From contig NZ_CP081862.1 in assembly GCF_019797765.1 (NCBI RefSeq), forward strand, positions 248,001 through 312,000: DNA of 64,000 nt, read 5' to 3'. Position 1 is the stretch's first letter; the number at the start of each line of letters is the position of its first letter. The DNA is from Cellulomonas sp. C5510. Lineage in GTDB: Bacteria; Actinomycetota; Actinomycetes; Actinomycetales; Cellulomonadaceae. The notes beneath the pieces are model-generated. The model worked only from the letters and a program-made list of their open reading frames with translations. It did not search any database and was not told the origin of the DNA. Position numbers and translations under genes: made by a program. Of the stretch, positions 17,477 to 25,994 are shown in pieces.

Positions 17477-17833
17477 ATGGCAGAGACGCTCGACCGGGAC
17501 GAGGTCGCGGCGGTGCTGCGGGAGCGCCGACGCGAGGCGGTGGCGCGCCTCGCGGGGACGGGCGCCGAGCGGGAGGCCGTCGTGGCGGCCGCCCGCGAGT
17601 CCGTCACGGACGACGAGCACGACCCGGAGGGCTCGACGATCGCCTACGAGCGCCGGATGCTCGACGCGCTGACGCACGACATGCGGGAGCGGATCGCCGA
17701 GGTGGACGCCGCGCTCGACCGGCTGGACCGCGGGACGTACGGCACGTGCGAGCGGTGCGGGCAGCCGATCCCGGTCGAACGGCTGCGCGCCCTCCCGGCC
17801 GCGCGCACCTGCGTGGCCTGCGCCTCCCGCTGA
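17477..17833 (+). CDS. DksA/TraR-type C4 zinc-finger protein
   Basis: A 118-residue protein: a helical coiled coil (residues 1-80, LDRDEVAAVLRERRREAVARL) followed by the zinc finger YGTCERCGQPIPVERLRALP...CVAC with all four cysteines. The family contacts the RNA polymerase secondary channel and modulates stringent-type transcription in other phyla; actinobacterial members are little studied. ATG 17477 follows GATACT by six bases. The long repeat-rich intergenic region begins immediately after its stop. Confidence 0.88.
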   Translation: MAETLDRDEVAAVLRERRREAVARLAGTGAEREAVVAAARESVTDDEHDPEGSTIAYERRMLDALTHDMRERIAEVDAALDRLDRGTYGTCERCGQPIPVERLRALPAARTCVACASR

Positions 17834-17840
17834 CCGCCCC

Positions 17841-17902
17841 ACCCGCGCACCCGCCCTACCCGCGCACCCGCCCTACCCGCGCACCCGCCCTACCCGCGCA
17901 CC
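17841..17902. repeat. 17-bp tandem repeat, 3.6 copies
   Basis: The unit ACCCGCGCACCCGCCCT is repeated without change at 17841, 17858 and 17875, with a partial copy to 17902, directly downstream of the DksA-like gene. Perfect copies suggest recent slippage. It is non-coding by position and composition. Confidence 0.85.
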
Positions 17903-17922
17903 CCGCGTCCACCCGCATGCGT

Positions 17923-17980
17923 CGAGATGCCAGGACACGCCCGAGGTTCGGGCCCGGCCCGGGCGTGTCCTGGCATCTCG
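17923..17980. terminator. 21-bp perfect inverted repeat, 16-nt loop
   Basis: Arms 17923-17943 and 17960-17980 are exact reverse complements; each carries the block ATGCCAGGACACGCC or its complement. It would form a very stable hairpin after the DksA-like gene and could end its transcript. The arms are less G/C-rich than the surroundings and look like a defined element rather than a random terminator; a dispersed REP-like repeat is the alternative. Confidence 0.7.
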
Positions 17981-18072
17981 GTGCGCGCGGGCCGGGAGGT
18001 GGGGTGCGCGCGGGCCGGGGGAGTGCACGCGGGCCGGGGGGCGCGCGGGCCCGGGGGTGCGTGTGGGCGTGG
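17981..18072. repeat. Degenerate GTGCGCGCGGGCCGGG repeats
   Basis: Four or five imperfect copies of a unit like GTGCGCGCGGGCCGGG follow the hairpin up to about 18072. They are the rough reverse complement of the C-rich tandem repeats on the other side, so the whole 17841-18072 region is an imperfect large inverted arrangement centred on the hairpin. No gene is seen. Confidence 0.6.
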
Positions 18073-18101
18073 GCCGGGGGTGGGCGACCTAGACTGCCGC
18101 G

Positions 18102-21100
18102 GTGCCCGGTCGCGCGCCCCTGCCGCTGGACCTGACCGTCCTCGGCCAGGTCCGGGCCGCCTCGCCCGACGGCGCGGAGCTGCTGCCGGTGTCGGGCCTC
18201 GGCGCGAACCTGCTGGTCGCCCTCGCCCTCGAACCGCGCGGGCTGAGCACCGCCCGCGCGATCGAGGAGACGTGGCCGGACGCGCCGCCCGCGTCGGGGC
18301 GTGCCGCGCTGCAGACGCTCGTGTCGCGGCTCCGCGGGGCGCACCACGCCGGGCTCGTGGCCTCGACCGCCGTCGGCTACGCCCTCGGGGTGCCGCCCGA
18401 GCGGGTGGACTTGGGCCGTGCGACCGCGGCGGCGGAGGAGGCGCGCACGCTGCTGGCCGCCGGCGACCCGGACGGTGCCGCGCGGACGGCCGGGGCCGCG
18501 CTGGAGCTCTGGGACGGCGAGCCGGGGACCGGCGCCCCCGCGGGTGCGGTGGTCACGGCGCTGCGCACGCGGGCGGACGCCGCCCGCCGGCAGCTGCTGA
18601 GGGTCCGGACGGCCGCTCTGCTCGACGGGCCGGCGGACCGTGCCGCCGCCGAGGGCGCGGTCCGGGCGGCCGAGGACCTCGTCGCCCTCGCGCCCCTGGA
18701 CGACACGGCCCACCTGCTGCTGCTCCGGGCGCTGCACGCCGCCGGGCGCACGTCGGAGGCCGTCGCGGCCTTCGCCCGCTACCGCGAGCAGCTGCGTGAC
18801 ACCCTCGGCACGGACCCCTCCGCGGAGGTCGCGGCGTACCACCTCGAGCTGCTGTCGGCCGCGTCCCCCCGGGCGGGGGCCGGCCCGGGATCCCGCCCGG
18901 ACCCCCCACCGGCGGACCGGACGGGGCCCCGCGGACCCGGCGTCACGCGCCCGGCGGGCAGCCCGCCCGCGCGTCCCGCCGTCGACCCGCCGCCGACGCG
19001 TCCCGGACCTCCCGGGCTGCGCGTCGCCCCGACCGCGCTGATCGGCCGCGACGGCGACGTCCGCGCGGTCGAGGAGCTGCTCCGCACCGCCCCGGTGGTC
19101 ACGGTGCTCGGCACGGGTGGGCTCGGCAAGACGCGGCTCGTGCAGGAGGTCGCACGCCGCGCCGCGGGCCGCTTCCCCGTGGTGCACGTCGCCGAGCTGG
19201 CGGGCGTGCGGGACGACGCGGACGTGCTGCCCGCGCTCGCGGCGGCTCTCCAGCTGCCCGACCCGACGACCCGGCGCGGCGTCGCGGACGTCCGGTCCCG
19301 GCCGCTGTCCGAGCGGGTGCTCGACCGCCTCGGCGAGCAGCCGACGCTGCTGGTGCTCGACAACTGCGAGCACGTCCTCGACGGCGCGGCGACCTGGGTG
19401 GCGGAGGTCGTCGCAGCGCTGCCGTCGCTGCAGGTGCTCACGACCAGCCGCTCGCCGCTGGGGGTCCGCGGGGAGCGTGTGCACCCGCTGGCGCCGCTGC
19501 CCGCCCGGGAGCCCGACGGCGCGCCCGGCCCGGCGGTCCGGCTGTTCACCGAGCGCGCGACCGCGGTGCGGCCGGGCGTGAGCCTGCCGACCGATGTGGT
19601 GGAGCGGCTCTGCCGCCGCCTGGACGGCCTGCCGCTGGCGATCGAGCTCGCGGCGGCCCGTACCCGGTCGCTGACGGTCGTGGAGGTGGAGCGGCGGCTG
19701 TCGGACCGCTTCGCGCTGCTGGTCACCGGCGCGGCGGGGGCGCCCGAGCGGCACCGGACGCTGCGCGCCGTCATCGCGTGGTCGTGGGACCTGCTGACGG
19801 AGCGCAGCGCACGCTCGCGCGTCGGGTGGCGGTGCTGCCCGACGGCTTCGGGGTGGACGCGGCGGTGGTGCTGGCGGCCGGGGGACCGCACGAGAGCCGG
19901 GTGCTCGACGACCTCGACGCGCTGGTGGCGCAGTCGCTGCTGCGGGTCGAGGAGGACGCCCGGACCGGCGCGGTGCGCTACCGCATGCTGGAGACCGTCC
20001 GGGAGTTCGGCCGCCGCGAGGTGCTCGAGGTCGGTGAGGAGGCCCGGGTGCGCGACCTCGTGCTCGACTGGGCCAAGGACCTGGCCGCCCGGATCGTGCG
20101 GGACGCGGGCAGCCCGGAGCGGCTGCTGCTGGACCCGGTGGGCGAGGCCGAGCACGACAACCTGGTCGCCGTGCTGCGCCGGGAGCTCGCGGTCGGCACC
20201 GAGCGCCCGGACGCGGTGCTGCCGCTGTACGCCGTGGTGGCCCTGCGGTGGATGGCGCAGGGGGCGCACGCGGAGGTCAAGGACGTGTCCGCCGGGGCGC
20301 TCGCGGCGAGCGCCCGGTGGCGGCCCGAGGCCCAGTCCGAGGCGGCGGTGATCGGGCTCGCGCTGCTGGCCGGCACCGAGCTGCTGTTCGGGGACGCCCG
20401 GGCCGGCGTGACCGCCCGGGTGCGGCTGCGCCGTGCGGCCGTCGGGGCGGACCTGCGCCCGCCGGCCCGGCTGCTGGTCGACCTGGTCGAGCGGTTCCAC
20501 GACGGCGCGGCCGTCGCCGGGGTGCTGGCCCGCGCCCGCGCGTCCGACGACCTCGGGGCCCGGCGGCTCGCGCTGCTGGTGTCGTGGACGGTCGCCGAGA
20601 ACGAGGGGGACCTGGAGGCCTCGGTCGCGTACTCCCGCGAGGGGTACGACCTGGCGGTGGACACCGACGACCCCTGGACCCGGGCGATGGGGGCCGTGAC
20701 GCTGGCCGGTGGCTACGCCCAGCTCCTGCGCCCGCAGGAGGCCCTCGACTGGGTGGCCGCCGCGCGGACGGCACTCGCTGACCCCCGGATCGCGCACCGC
20801 GACCCGCTGCTGACGGCGCTGTCCGACGGGCTGGAGCAGTCGTTCGCGATGACGCTGCTCGTGCTCGGCGAGTGGGACGAGGCCGAGCGGGTGTTCGAGC
20901 TCGTCGCCCGCTCCGTGGTGGACGTCCGGGACGCCGAGCTCGTCTCGGGCCTCGGCATCGCGGAGGCGTGGCGTGGGCGGCGCGACGTCGACCGCGCGCT
21001 CGCCCGCTTCCGCGCGGTGCTCGGGCACGTCGGCGGCCTGCGTCCGGGGGACCCGTGGCTGCTCGTCGCCACGGGCATCTGCCTCGCCGCCCACGTGCTC

Positions 21101-21511
21101 GAGGGGCGTGCGGGTCACCCGGCGCTCGCGGGCGTCGCGCAGCGCGTCGCGGGGCTCGAGATCGCCCCGGCGGGGTTCACGGACCGCCCGGTGCTCGGCA
21201 CGGCCCTGCTCGGCGTCGCGACGTGGCGGGTGGCGACGGACCCCGGAGACCCGACGGGCCTGGAGCTGCTGGCCGTGGCCGCGCGCATGGGGCCCCGCCA
21301 GGACTTCCCGGCGGCCCGCACCGACCTGCACCGGGAGCGCGCTGTCGCGGTGTACGGCGAGCGGGCCGTGGCCGCGGCCTGGGAGCGCGCGGCTGCGATG
21401 CCGCACGGCGCGGACGCGGTCCGGGCCGTGGAGCTGCTGCGGGCCGGGGGCGGCGCGGGGCCGGGGGGAGGGCCCGGCCCGGGGTCCGCGGTCGACGCCG
21501 ACGTGCGCTGA
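18102..21511 (+). pseudogene. AfsR/SARP-like regulator (wHTH-BTAD-NB-ARC-TPR), interrupted by a one-base frameshift
   Basis: A large ATP-dependent regulator split over two frames. Frame one (GTG 18102 to about 19803) encodes an OmpR-type winged helix (residues 5-95), a BTAD domain (100-260), a Pro-rich linker and the STAND ATPase with P-loop GTGGLGKTRL, Walker B LLVLDNCEHVLD and TTSRSPLGV. Near 19801 the reading changes: LLTE is followed in the next frame by AQRTLARRVAVLPDGFGVDAA, exactly what the family has there, so one base (probably G of GAGGCG) is missing. The rest, to 21511, holds helical repeats. TAGACT lies six bases before the GTG. Either an inactive gene or a sequencing error; programmed frameshifting is unlikely. 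Confidence 0.85.
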
Positions 21512-21526
21512 GCCTGCCGCGCCCGA

Positions 21527-21596
21527 CGCCCGATCCCGTCGCCCGATCCCGTCGCCAGCGCGCGACGCCCGCGCGCGACGCCCGCGCGCGACGCCG
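21527..21596. repeat. 13-bp tandem repeats, two families
   Basis: CGCCCGATCCCGT occurs twice (21527, 21540) and GCGCGCGACGCCC three times (21558, 21571, 21584, the last with one change), all with a 13-bp period, between the regulator stop and the convergent ABC permease. Non-coding slippage-type repeats. Confidence 0.8.
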
Positions 21597-21622
21597 CCCA
21601 CGACCCCGGCCCGCGGCGCCGC

Positions 21623-22456
21623 TCAGGCCCGCCGCATGTACGCCCGCACGGTGAGCGGTGCGAAGACCGCGACCACGGCGGCGGCGCCCAGCAGCGCCCA
21701 CCCGGCGTCGGCCGTGATCCCCGTGCCGGTGGTGAGGTCGCGCGCAGCGGTCACCAGGTGGGACACGGGGTTCACCGTGACGAAGGAGCGCAGCCACGAC
21801 GGCATCGTGTCGGCCGGCACGAACGCGTTGGACGCGAACGTCAGCGGGAACAGCACGAGCATCGAGATGCCCTGGACGGCTGTGGCGGAGCGGGCGACGA
21901 CGCCGAAGAACGCGAAGATCCAGGACAGCGACCAGGCGCTGACGACGACGAGCAGCCCGGCGGTGACGACCCCGACCGCGCCGCCGTCGGGACGCCAGCC
22001 CATGACGAGGCCCATCACGAACGTCAGCACCGTGGCGATCGCGTAGCGCACCGTGTCGGCCAGCAGCGCGCCGGCCAGCGGCGCGATGCGGGCGATCGGC
22101 AGCGAGCGGAACCGGTCGAACACGCCCTTGTCCATGTCCTCGCGCAGCTGCACGCCCGTGACCACGGAGGTGGTGATGACGGTCTGCACGAGGATGCCGG
22201 GGATGAAGAACGGCAGGTAGGCCTGGACGTCCCCGGCGATCGCGCCGCCGAAGATGTACGTGAACATCAGCGTGAACAGGATGGGCTGCAGCGTCACGTC
22301 GACGAGCTGCTCGGGCGTGCGGCGGATCTTCAGCAGGCCGCGCCAGCCCATCGTGAGCGACTGCCGGACGGCGGTCCCGAGCGGGACGACGCTGCCGGCG
22401 TCGCGGGCCAGCGCCTGCGGGTCGACGGCGGGCCGGGCGGGGGTGAGGGTGGTCAT
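21623..22456 (-). CDS. ABC-2 type transport permease (DrrB-like)
   Basis: A 277-residue permease with six membrane segments (QPILFTLMFTYIFGGAIAG, FFIPGILVQTVITTSVVTGV, ATVLTFVMGLVMGW, AWSLSWIFAFFGVVA, ISMLVLFPLTFASNAFVP and a final helix). The motif DMDKGVFDRFRSLPI is characteristic of DrrB-type drug exporters. ATG 22456 overlaps the stop of the ATPase gene (ATGA), so the two are coupled. With the upstream ATPase it would form an exporter of a lipophilic compound or lipid; the substrate is unknown. Confidence 0.9.
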   Translation of the reverse strand: MTTLTPARPAVDPQALARDAGSVVPLGTAVRQSLTMGWRGLLKIRRTPEQLVDVTLQPILFTLMFTYIFGGAIAGDVQAYLPFFIPGILVQTVITTSVVTGVQLREDMDKGVFDRFRSLPIARIAPLAGALLADTVRYAIATVLTFVMGLVMGWRPDGGAVGVVTAGLLVVVSAWSLSWIFAFFGVVARSATAVQGISMLVLFPLTFASNAFVPADTMPSWLRSFVTVNPVSHLVTAARDLTTGTGITADAGWALLGAAAVVAVFAPLTVRAYMRRA

Positions 22457-23460
22457 GCGCGGGCCTCCTGGAGGGTGCGGGGCTCGGTGCCGTCCGCGCC
22501 GGCGGGCGCCTCGGCGGCGTGCCCGGTCAGCGTGAGGAAGACCTCGTCGAGCGTGGGCTGCTGCACGGCGACGTCGCGCAGCGGGATGCCGGCGGAGCGC
22601 AGCGCGACCAGCAGGTCGCCCGCGGCGTCGGCGGTCGTGACGGGCGCCGAGAGCCGCCCGTCGGGGGTGCGGGCCGGCTCGACGCCGAGCACCTGGCGGG
22701 CGAGGCGCAGCACCTCGGCCTCGTCGTCCGGGTCGGCGAGCCCGACCTGCAGGCGGGCGGTGCCGACCGAGTCCTTCAGCTCCGCCCCGGTGCCCTCGGC
22801 GACGAGCCGGCCGCGGTCGATGACGGCGATGCGGTCCGCGAGCTGGTCGGCCTCGTCGAGGTACTGCGTGGTGAGCAGGACCGTGGAGCCGCCCGCGACG
22901 AGCCGCCGCACGGTCTCCCACATCTGGAGCCGGGTGCGCGGGTCGAGCCCGGTGGTCGGCTCGTCGAGGAAGATGAGCGGGGGCTGCGCGATCAGCGAGG
23001 CCGCGAGGTCGAGGCGGCGCCGCATGCCGCCGGAGAAGTTCTTGAGCGGCCGGGCGGCGGCCTCCGCGAGCCCGAACTCGTCGAGCAGTGCGGCGGACAC
23101 CGTGCGCGCGTCGCGCCGGGACAGCCCGAGCAGCCGCGCGAACAGCACGAGGTTCTCGGTGGCGGACAGGCTCTCGTCCACGGACGCGTACTGGCCGGTG
23201 ACGCCGATGAGCGAGCGCACGGCCTGCGGCTCGCGGGCGACGTCCCGGCCGAAGACGGTGGCGCGGCCGCCGTCCGGGCGCAGCAGCGTGGCGAGCATCC
23301 GGATCGTGGTGGTCTTGCCGGCTCCGTTCGGCCCGAGGAACCCGTAGACGGCGCCGGTGCGGATGCGCAGGTCGATGCCGTCGACGGCGCGGTTGTCGCC
23401 GAACGTCTTGACGAGGCCGTGCGCCTCGACGGCCCAGGCTCCCCTGGTGGATGTGGTCAT
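22453..23460 (-). CDS. ABC transporter ATPase (DrrA/daunorubicin-resistance type)
   Basis: A 335-residue ATP-binding subunit: Walker A GPNGAGKTTT, Q-loop VTGQYASVDE, signature FSGGMRRRLDLA, Walker B LIFLDEPTTGLDP and the H-loop replaced by Gln (LLTTQYLDEAD), as usual in DrrA proteins. A C-terminal domain of about 90 residues with QQPTLDEVFLTLTG is typical of the DrrA subfamily. ATG 23460 is preceded by AGGAGG. It pairs with the downstream permease. Confidence 0.93.
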   Translation of the reverse strand: MTTSTRGAWAVEAHGLVKTFGDNRAVDGIDLRIRTGAVYGFLGPNGAGKTTTIRMLATLLRPDGGRATVFGRDVAREPQAVRSLIGVTGQYASVDESLSATENLVLFARLLGLSRRDARTVSAALLDEFGLAEAAARPLKNFSGGMRRRLDLAASLIAQPPLIFLDEPTTGLDPRTRLQMWETVRRLVAGGSTVLLTTQYLDEADQLADRIAVIDRGRLVAEGTGAELKDSVGTARLQVGLADPDDEAEVLRLARQVLGVEPARTPDGRLSAPVTTADAAGDLLVALRSAGIPLRDVAVQQPTLDEVFLTLTGHAAEAPAGADGTEPRTLQEARA

Positions 23461-23612
23461 GGTGGTCCTCCTTGTGGTGACGGACCGAGCGTGCGCGCCG
23501 CCGCTCACGTGGCGCTCACGTCGCGCTGACATCCGGTGCGCGGCGTGTGAGCAGGACGTGAAACCTGGTCGCGCGGGCTTCCGCGCGGTCGGGTGCGGTG
23601 CGAGAGTCGGCT

Positions 23613-23630
23613 GTGGGTCGATCGACCCAC
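23613..23630. promoter_or_regulatory. 18-bp perfect palindrome, probable TetR operator
   Basis: GTGGGTCGATCGACCCAC is its own reverse complement and lies 43 bp before the likely SDR start. The SDR gene is followed one base later by a TetR-family gene, so this is the natural operator for autoregulation of the pair. It also lies between the divergent drug-exporter operon and the SDR. Confidence 0.65.
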
Positions 23631-23672
23631 TCCAGTCGCCGGACCACCGGCGCCCCGCACGAGGAGACCGCC

Positions 23673-24458
23673 ATCACCACCGCAGCCCGTCCCGTCGCCG
23701 TCGTCACCGGGGCGTCCTCCGGCATCGGCGAGGAGTTCGCCCGCCGCTTCGCCGCCCGCGGGCACGACCTGGTCCTGGTCGCCCGCCGCGAGGACCGGCT
23801 GACCGTGCTCGGGGACGCGCTGGCCGCCGAGCACGGCGTCAGCGTGACCGTGCTGCCGGTCGACCTCGCGGACCCGGGCGGCCCGGCCGAGGTGGCGGCC
23901 GGCCTGCGTCGGCGTGGCCTGCGCGCCGACGCCCTCGTCAACAGCGCCGGCTTCGGCACGTACGGGCCGTTCGCGACGGAGGACCCCGCGCGGATCGCGG
24001 CGGAGGTGCAGGTCAACGTCGTGGCGCTGACGGTGCTGTCCCGGCTGCTGCTGCCGGACCTCGTCGCGGCACCGGCCGGCGTCCTCGTCAACGTCGCCAG
24101 CACCGCCGCGTACCAGCCCGGCCCGTCCTTCGCGGTGTACGCCGCGACCAAGGCGTACGTCCGGTCGCTGACGGAGGCCATCTGGCAGGAGCACCGCGGC
24201 ACGGCGCTGCGGGTGCTGTCGCTGGCGCCTGGACCCACCGAGACCGAGTTCTTCGAGGTCGCCGGCTCCGACCGGTTCCGCGTCGGCCAGGTCCTGACGG
24301 TCGCGCAGGTGGTCGACGTCGCGTTCCGGGCGCTCGACCGCCGGGACCCGCCGCCGTCCGTCGTCGCCGGGCGGCGGAACGCCGTCGCCGCCGCGCTGGC
24401 GGGGGCGCTGCCGCGGCGGCTCGTGCTGCGGGTCGCCGGCCGGCTGACGGGGGAGTGA
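23673..24458 (+). CDS. Short-chain dehydrogenase/reductase, likely ATC start
   Basis: A classical SDR of about 261 residues: cofactor motif TGASSGIG, NSAG, catalytic Ser in NVASTAAYQPGP and YAATK (Tyr-x3-Lys). Arg residues after the first glycine motif (VARRED) favour NADPH. No ATG, GTG or TTG occurs near the domain start. ATC 23673 has GAGGAG with a spacing of six bases, ideal for initiation; the in-frame GTGs at 23598 and 23613 add an Arg/Ser/Thr-rich leader and the second lies inside the operator palindrome. Coupled with the TetR gene. Confidence 0.85.
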   Translation: MTTAARPVAVVTGASSGIGEEFARRFAARGHDLVLVARREDRLTVLGDALAAEHGVSVTVLPVDLADPGGPAEVAAGLRRRGLRADALVNSAGFGTYGPFATEDPARIAAEVQVNVVALTVLSRLLLPDLVAAPAGVLVNVASTAAYQPGPSFAVYAATKAYVRSLTEAIWQEHRGTALRVLSLAPGPTETEFFEVAGSDRFRVGQVLTVAQVVDVAFRALDRRDPPPSVVAGRRNAVAAALAGALPRRLVLRVAGRLTGE

Positions 24459-24459
24459 C

Positions 24460-25125
24460 ATGGCGCGGATGGCCGTGGAGGACCGTCGTCACGCGCTCGT
24501 GGACGCCGCCGTGCGCGTGATCGCGCGGGATGGCGTGGCGGGGGCGACGACGCGCGCCGTCGTCGCGGAGGCCGGGATGTCGCTCGCGAGCCTCCACTAC
24601 GCGTTCCCCTCCCGCGACCACCTGCTGGAGGCGGTGATCGCGCGCGTCACCGCCCAGGAGCGTCGCGCCGCCGAGGCCGGCCTGCTGCCGCTGGAGGGCG
24701 CTCCGGCCGGCACCGACCCGCGCTCGCTCGAGGAGGTCGTCCGCGACGGGCTCGAGCGCTACGTCGAGCTGCTCGCGGCCGACCCGGAGCGGGAGCGCGC
24801 GCTGCTGGAGGTCGCGCTGTACGCCATGCGGGTCCCCGGGCAGCGCGCCGCGCTCGTCGCGCAGTACGACGTGTACCGGGAGGCCGCGTGCGCCAGCCTC
24901 ACCACCGCCGCGCGCACCACCGGCAGCCGGTGGACCGTGCCGCTCGACGACGCGGCCCGGGCGCTCGTGATGATGACCGACGGGCTCACCACCACCTGGC
25001 TCGCCGACCGCGACACCGCCGCCGCGCTCCGCAGCGCCCGGTTCGCCGCGAGGTCCGTGGCCGCGCTCGCGGAGCCGGACGACGTCGCCCCCGACCCCGA
25101 CCGGGAGGACGTCGGTGCTCACTGA
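24460..25125 (+). CDS. TetR-family transcriptional repressor
   Basis: A 221-residue repressor. The helix-turn-helix is residues 15-55 (AAVRVIARDGVAGATTRAVVAEAGMSLASLHYAFPSRDHLLEAV). The rest is the variable ligand-binding domain. It starts one base after the SDR stop with GGGGGAG upstream, so both genes share a transcript. The probable operator is the palindrome at 23613-23630. The inducer is unknown; it may be the SDR substrate. Confidence 0.92.
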   Translation: MARMAVEDRRHALVDAAVRVIARDGVAGATTRAVVAEAGMSLASLHYAFPSRDHLLEAVIARVTAQERRAAEAGLLPLEGAPAGTDPRSLEEVVRDGLERYVELLAADPERERALLEVALYAMRVPGQRAALVAQYDVYREAACASLTTAARTTGSRWTVPLDDAARALVMMTDGLTTTWLADRDTAAALRSARFAARSVAALAEPDDVAPDPDREDVGAH

Positions 25126-25521
25126 CACCGATCCCCGCGCCGCCGCGTTCGTGACTGGATGAGCGCCGTGCCGTTCGCCGCGGGCATCGCGACGACCACC
25201 CAGCTGCGCGAGCTCGACTCCCCGGTGCTGCTCGTCCTGCGGCTCGCCGAGGACGACTCGCTGGTGCTGCACCAGGAGTGGATCGCCGAGTGCGTGCGGC
25301 GCGGGGTGACGTCCCACCACAACCACGTCGTGGACGCCGCGCTGACGTCCGCCGACGTCGCGCGCACGGTCGAGGTCGCGCACGAGGCGTTCGGGGTGCT
25401 GCGGGACCGGCACCCCGGGCTCGGCGGGGAGGCGCGGGTGCCGGGGTCCGGGTGGCGGTGGGGGCGGCGTCCGCGGCGCAGGACGGCTGAGCGGACGGGC
25501 GGACCTACGCTGACGGGGTGA
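25115..25521 (+). pseudogene. Decayed class III aminotransferase (GSAM-like), internally deleted
   Basis: Only the two ends of a PLP aminotransferase remain. A GTG at 25115, overlapping the tetR end, starts LTDTDPRAAAFVTG and stops at 25162. In another frame, ATG 25159 reads FAAGIATTTQLRELDSP, the region after the PLP lysine in such enzymes. It then jumps to EWIAECVRRGVTSHHNHVVDAALT and ARTVEVAHEAF, the C terminus. The PLP-binding core of about 300 residues is gone. The 120-residue frame 25159-25521 could still be translated but would not be an enzyme. Confidence 0.7.
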
Positions 25522-25991
25522 CCGACACCCTCGCCACCACGTCCCCCGACGGCCGGCGCGGTCGCGTGACCATGCAGGTCCGCTGGTCCGATGTCGACCT
25601 GTTCGCGCACGTCAACAACGCCGCCTACCTGCGGTTCCTCGACGACGCGCGGTTCGCGCTGTTCCCCTCGATGGGCGTCGACCCCGCGGGCCGGCCCACC
25701 GACTCGCTGCTGGTGGTCGTCAAGCACGAGATCGAGTACCGGGCGCCGTTGTCCTTCCGCCCGGCGCCCGTGGCCGTCGACGTCTGGGTGCCCCGCATCG
25801 GGCGGTCGTCGGTGGACTTCGGCTACGAGGTGCTCGACCCCGACGGCGCCGACCCCGTCGTCTACCTGAGCGCCCGCTCCCGCATGGTGCAGCTGGACCG
25901 TGAGACCCACGCGCCGCGTGCGTTCACCGCCGGGGAGCGGGCCGTGTTCGAGCAGTTCCCGGGCGAGGCCCCGTCGCTGCACCCCTGGTAG
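25518..25991 (+). CDS. Hot-dog-fold thioesterase (4HBT family)
   Basis: A 157-residue acyl-CoA thioesterase-like protein. The active-site region VRWSDVDLFAHVNNAAYLRFLDDARFALF has the Asp and H-V-N-N pattern of 4-hydroxybenzoyl-CoA thioesterases. EIEYRAPLSFRPAPVAVDVWV is the central strand pair. GTG 25518 follows TACGCT (25506-25511) by six bases, so it probably has its own leaderless promoter although it overlaps the preceding remnant. Substrate unknown. Confidence 0.9.
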   Translation: MTDTLATTSPDGRRGRVTMQVRWSDVDLFAHVNNAAYLRFLDDARFALFPSMGVDPAGRPTDSLLVVVKHEIEYRAPLSFRPAPVAVDVWVPRIGRSSVDFGYEVLDPDGADPVVYLSARSRMVQLDRETHAPRAFTAGERAVFEQFPGEAPSLHPW

Positions 25992-25994
25992 CGG

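Noticed and set aside
17841..18072. CRISPR array
   Set aside because: Repeats are contiguous 17-bp units without spacers, and no cas gene is near.
19790..19815. Programmed ribosomal frameshift in the AfsR-like gene
   Set aside because: No slippery heptamer, stop codon or downstream pseudoknot at the site; a one-base deletion explains the break better.
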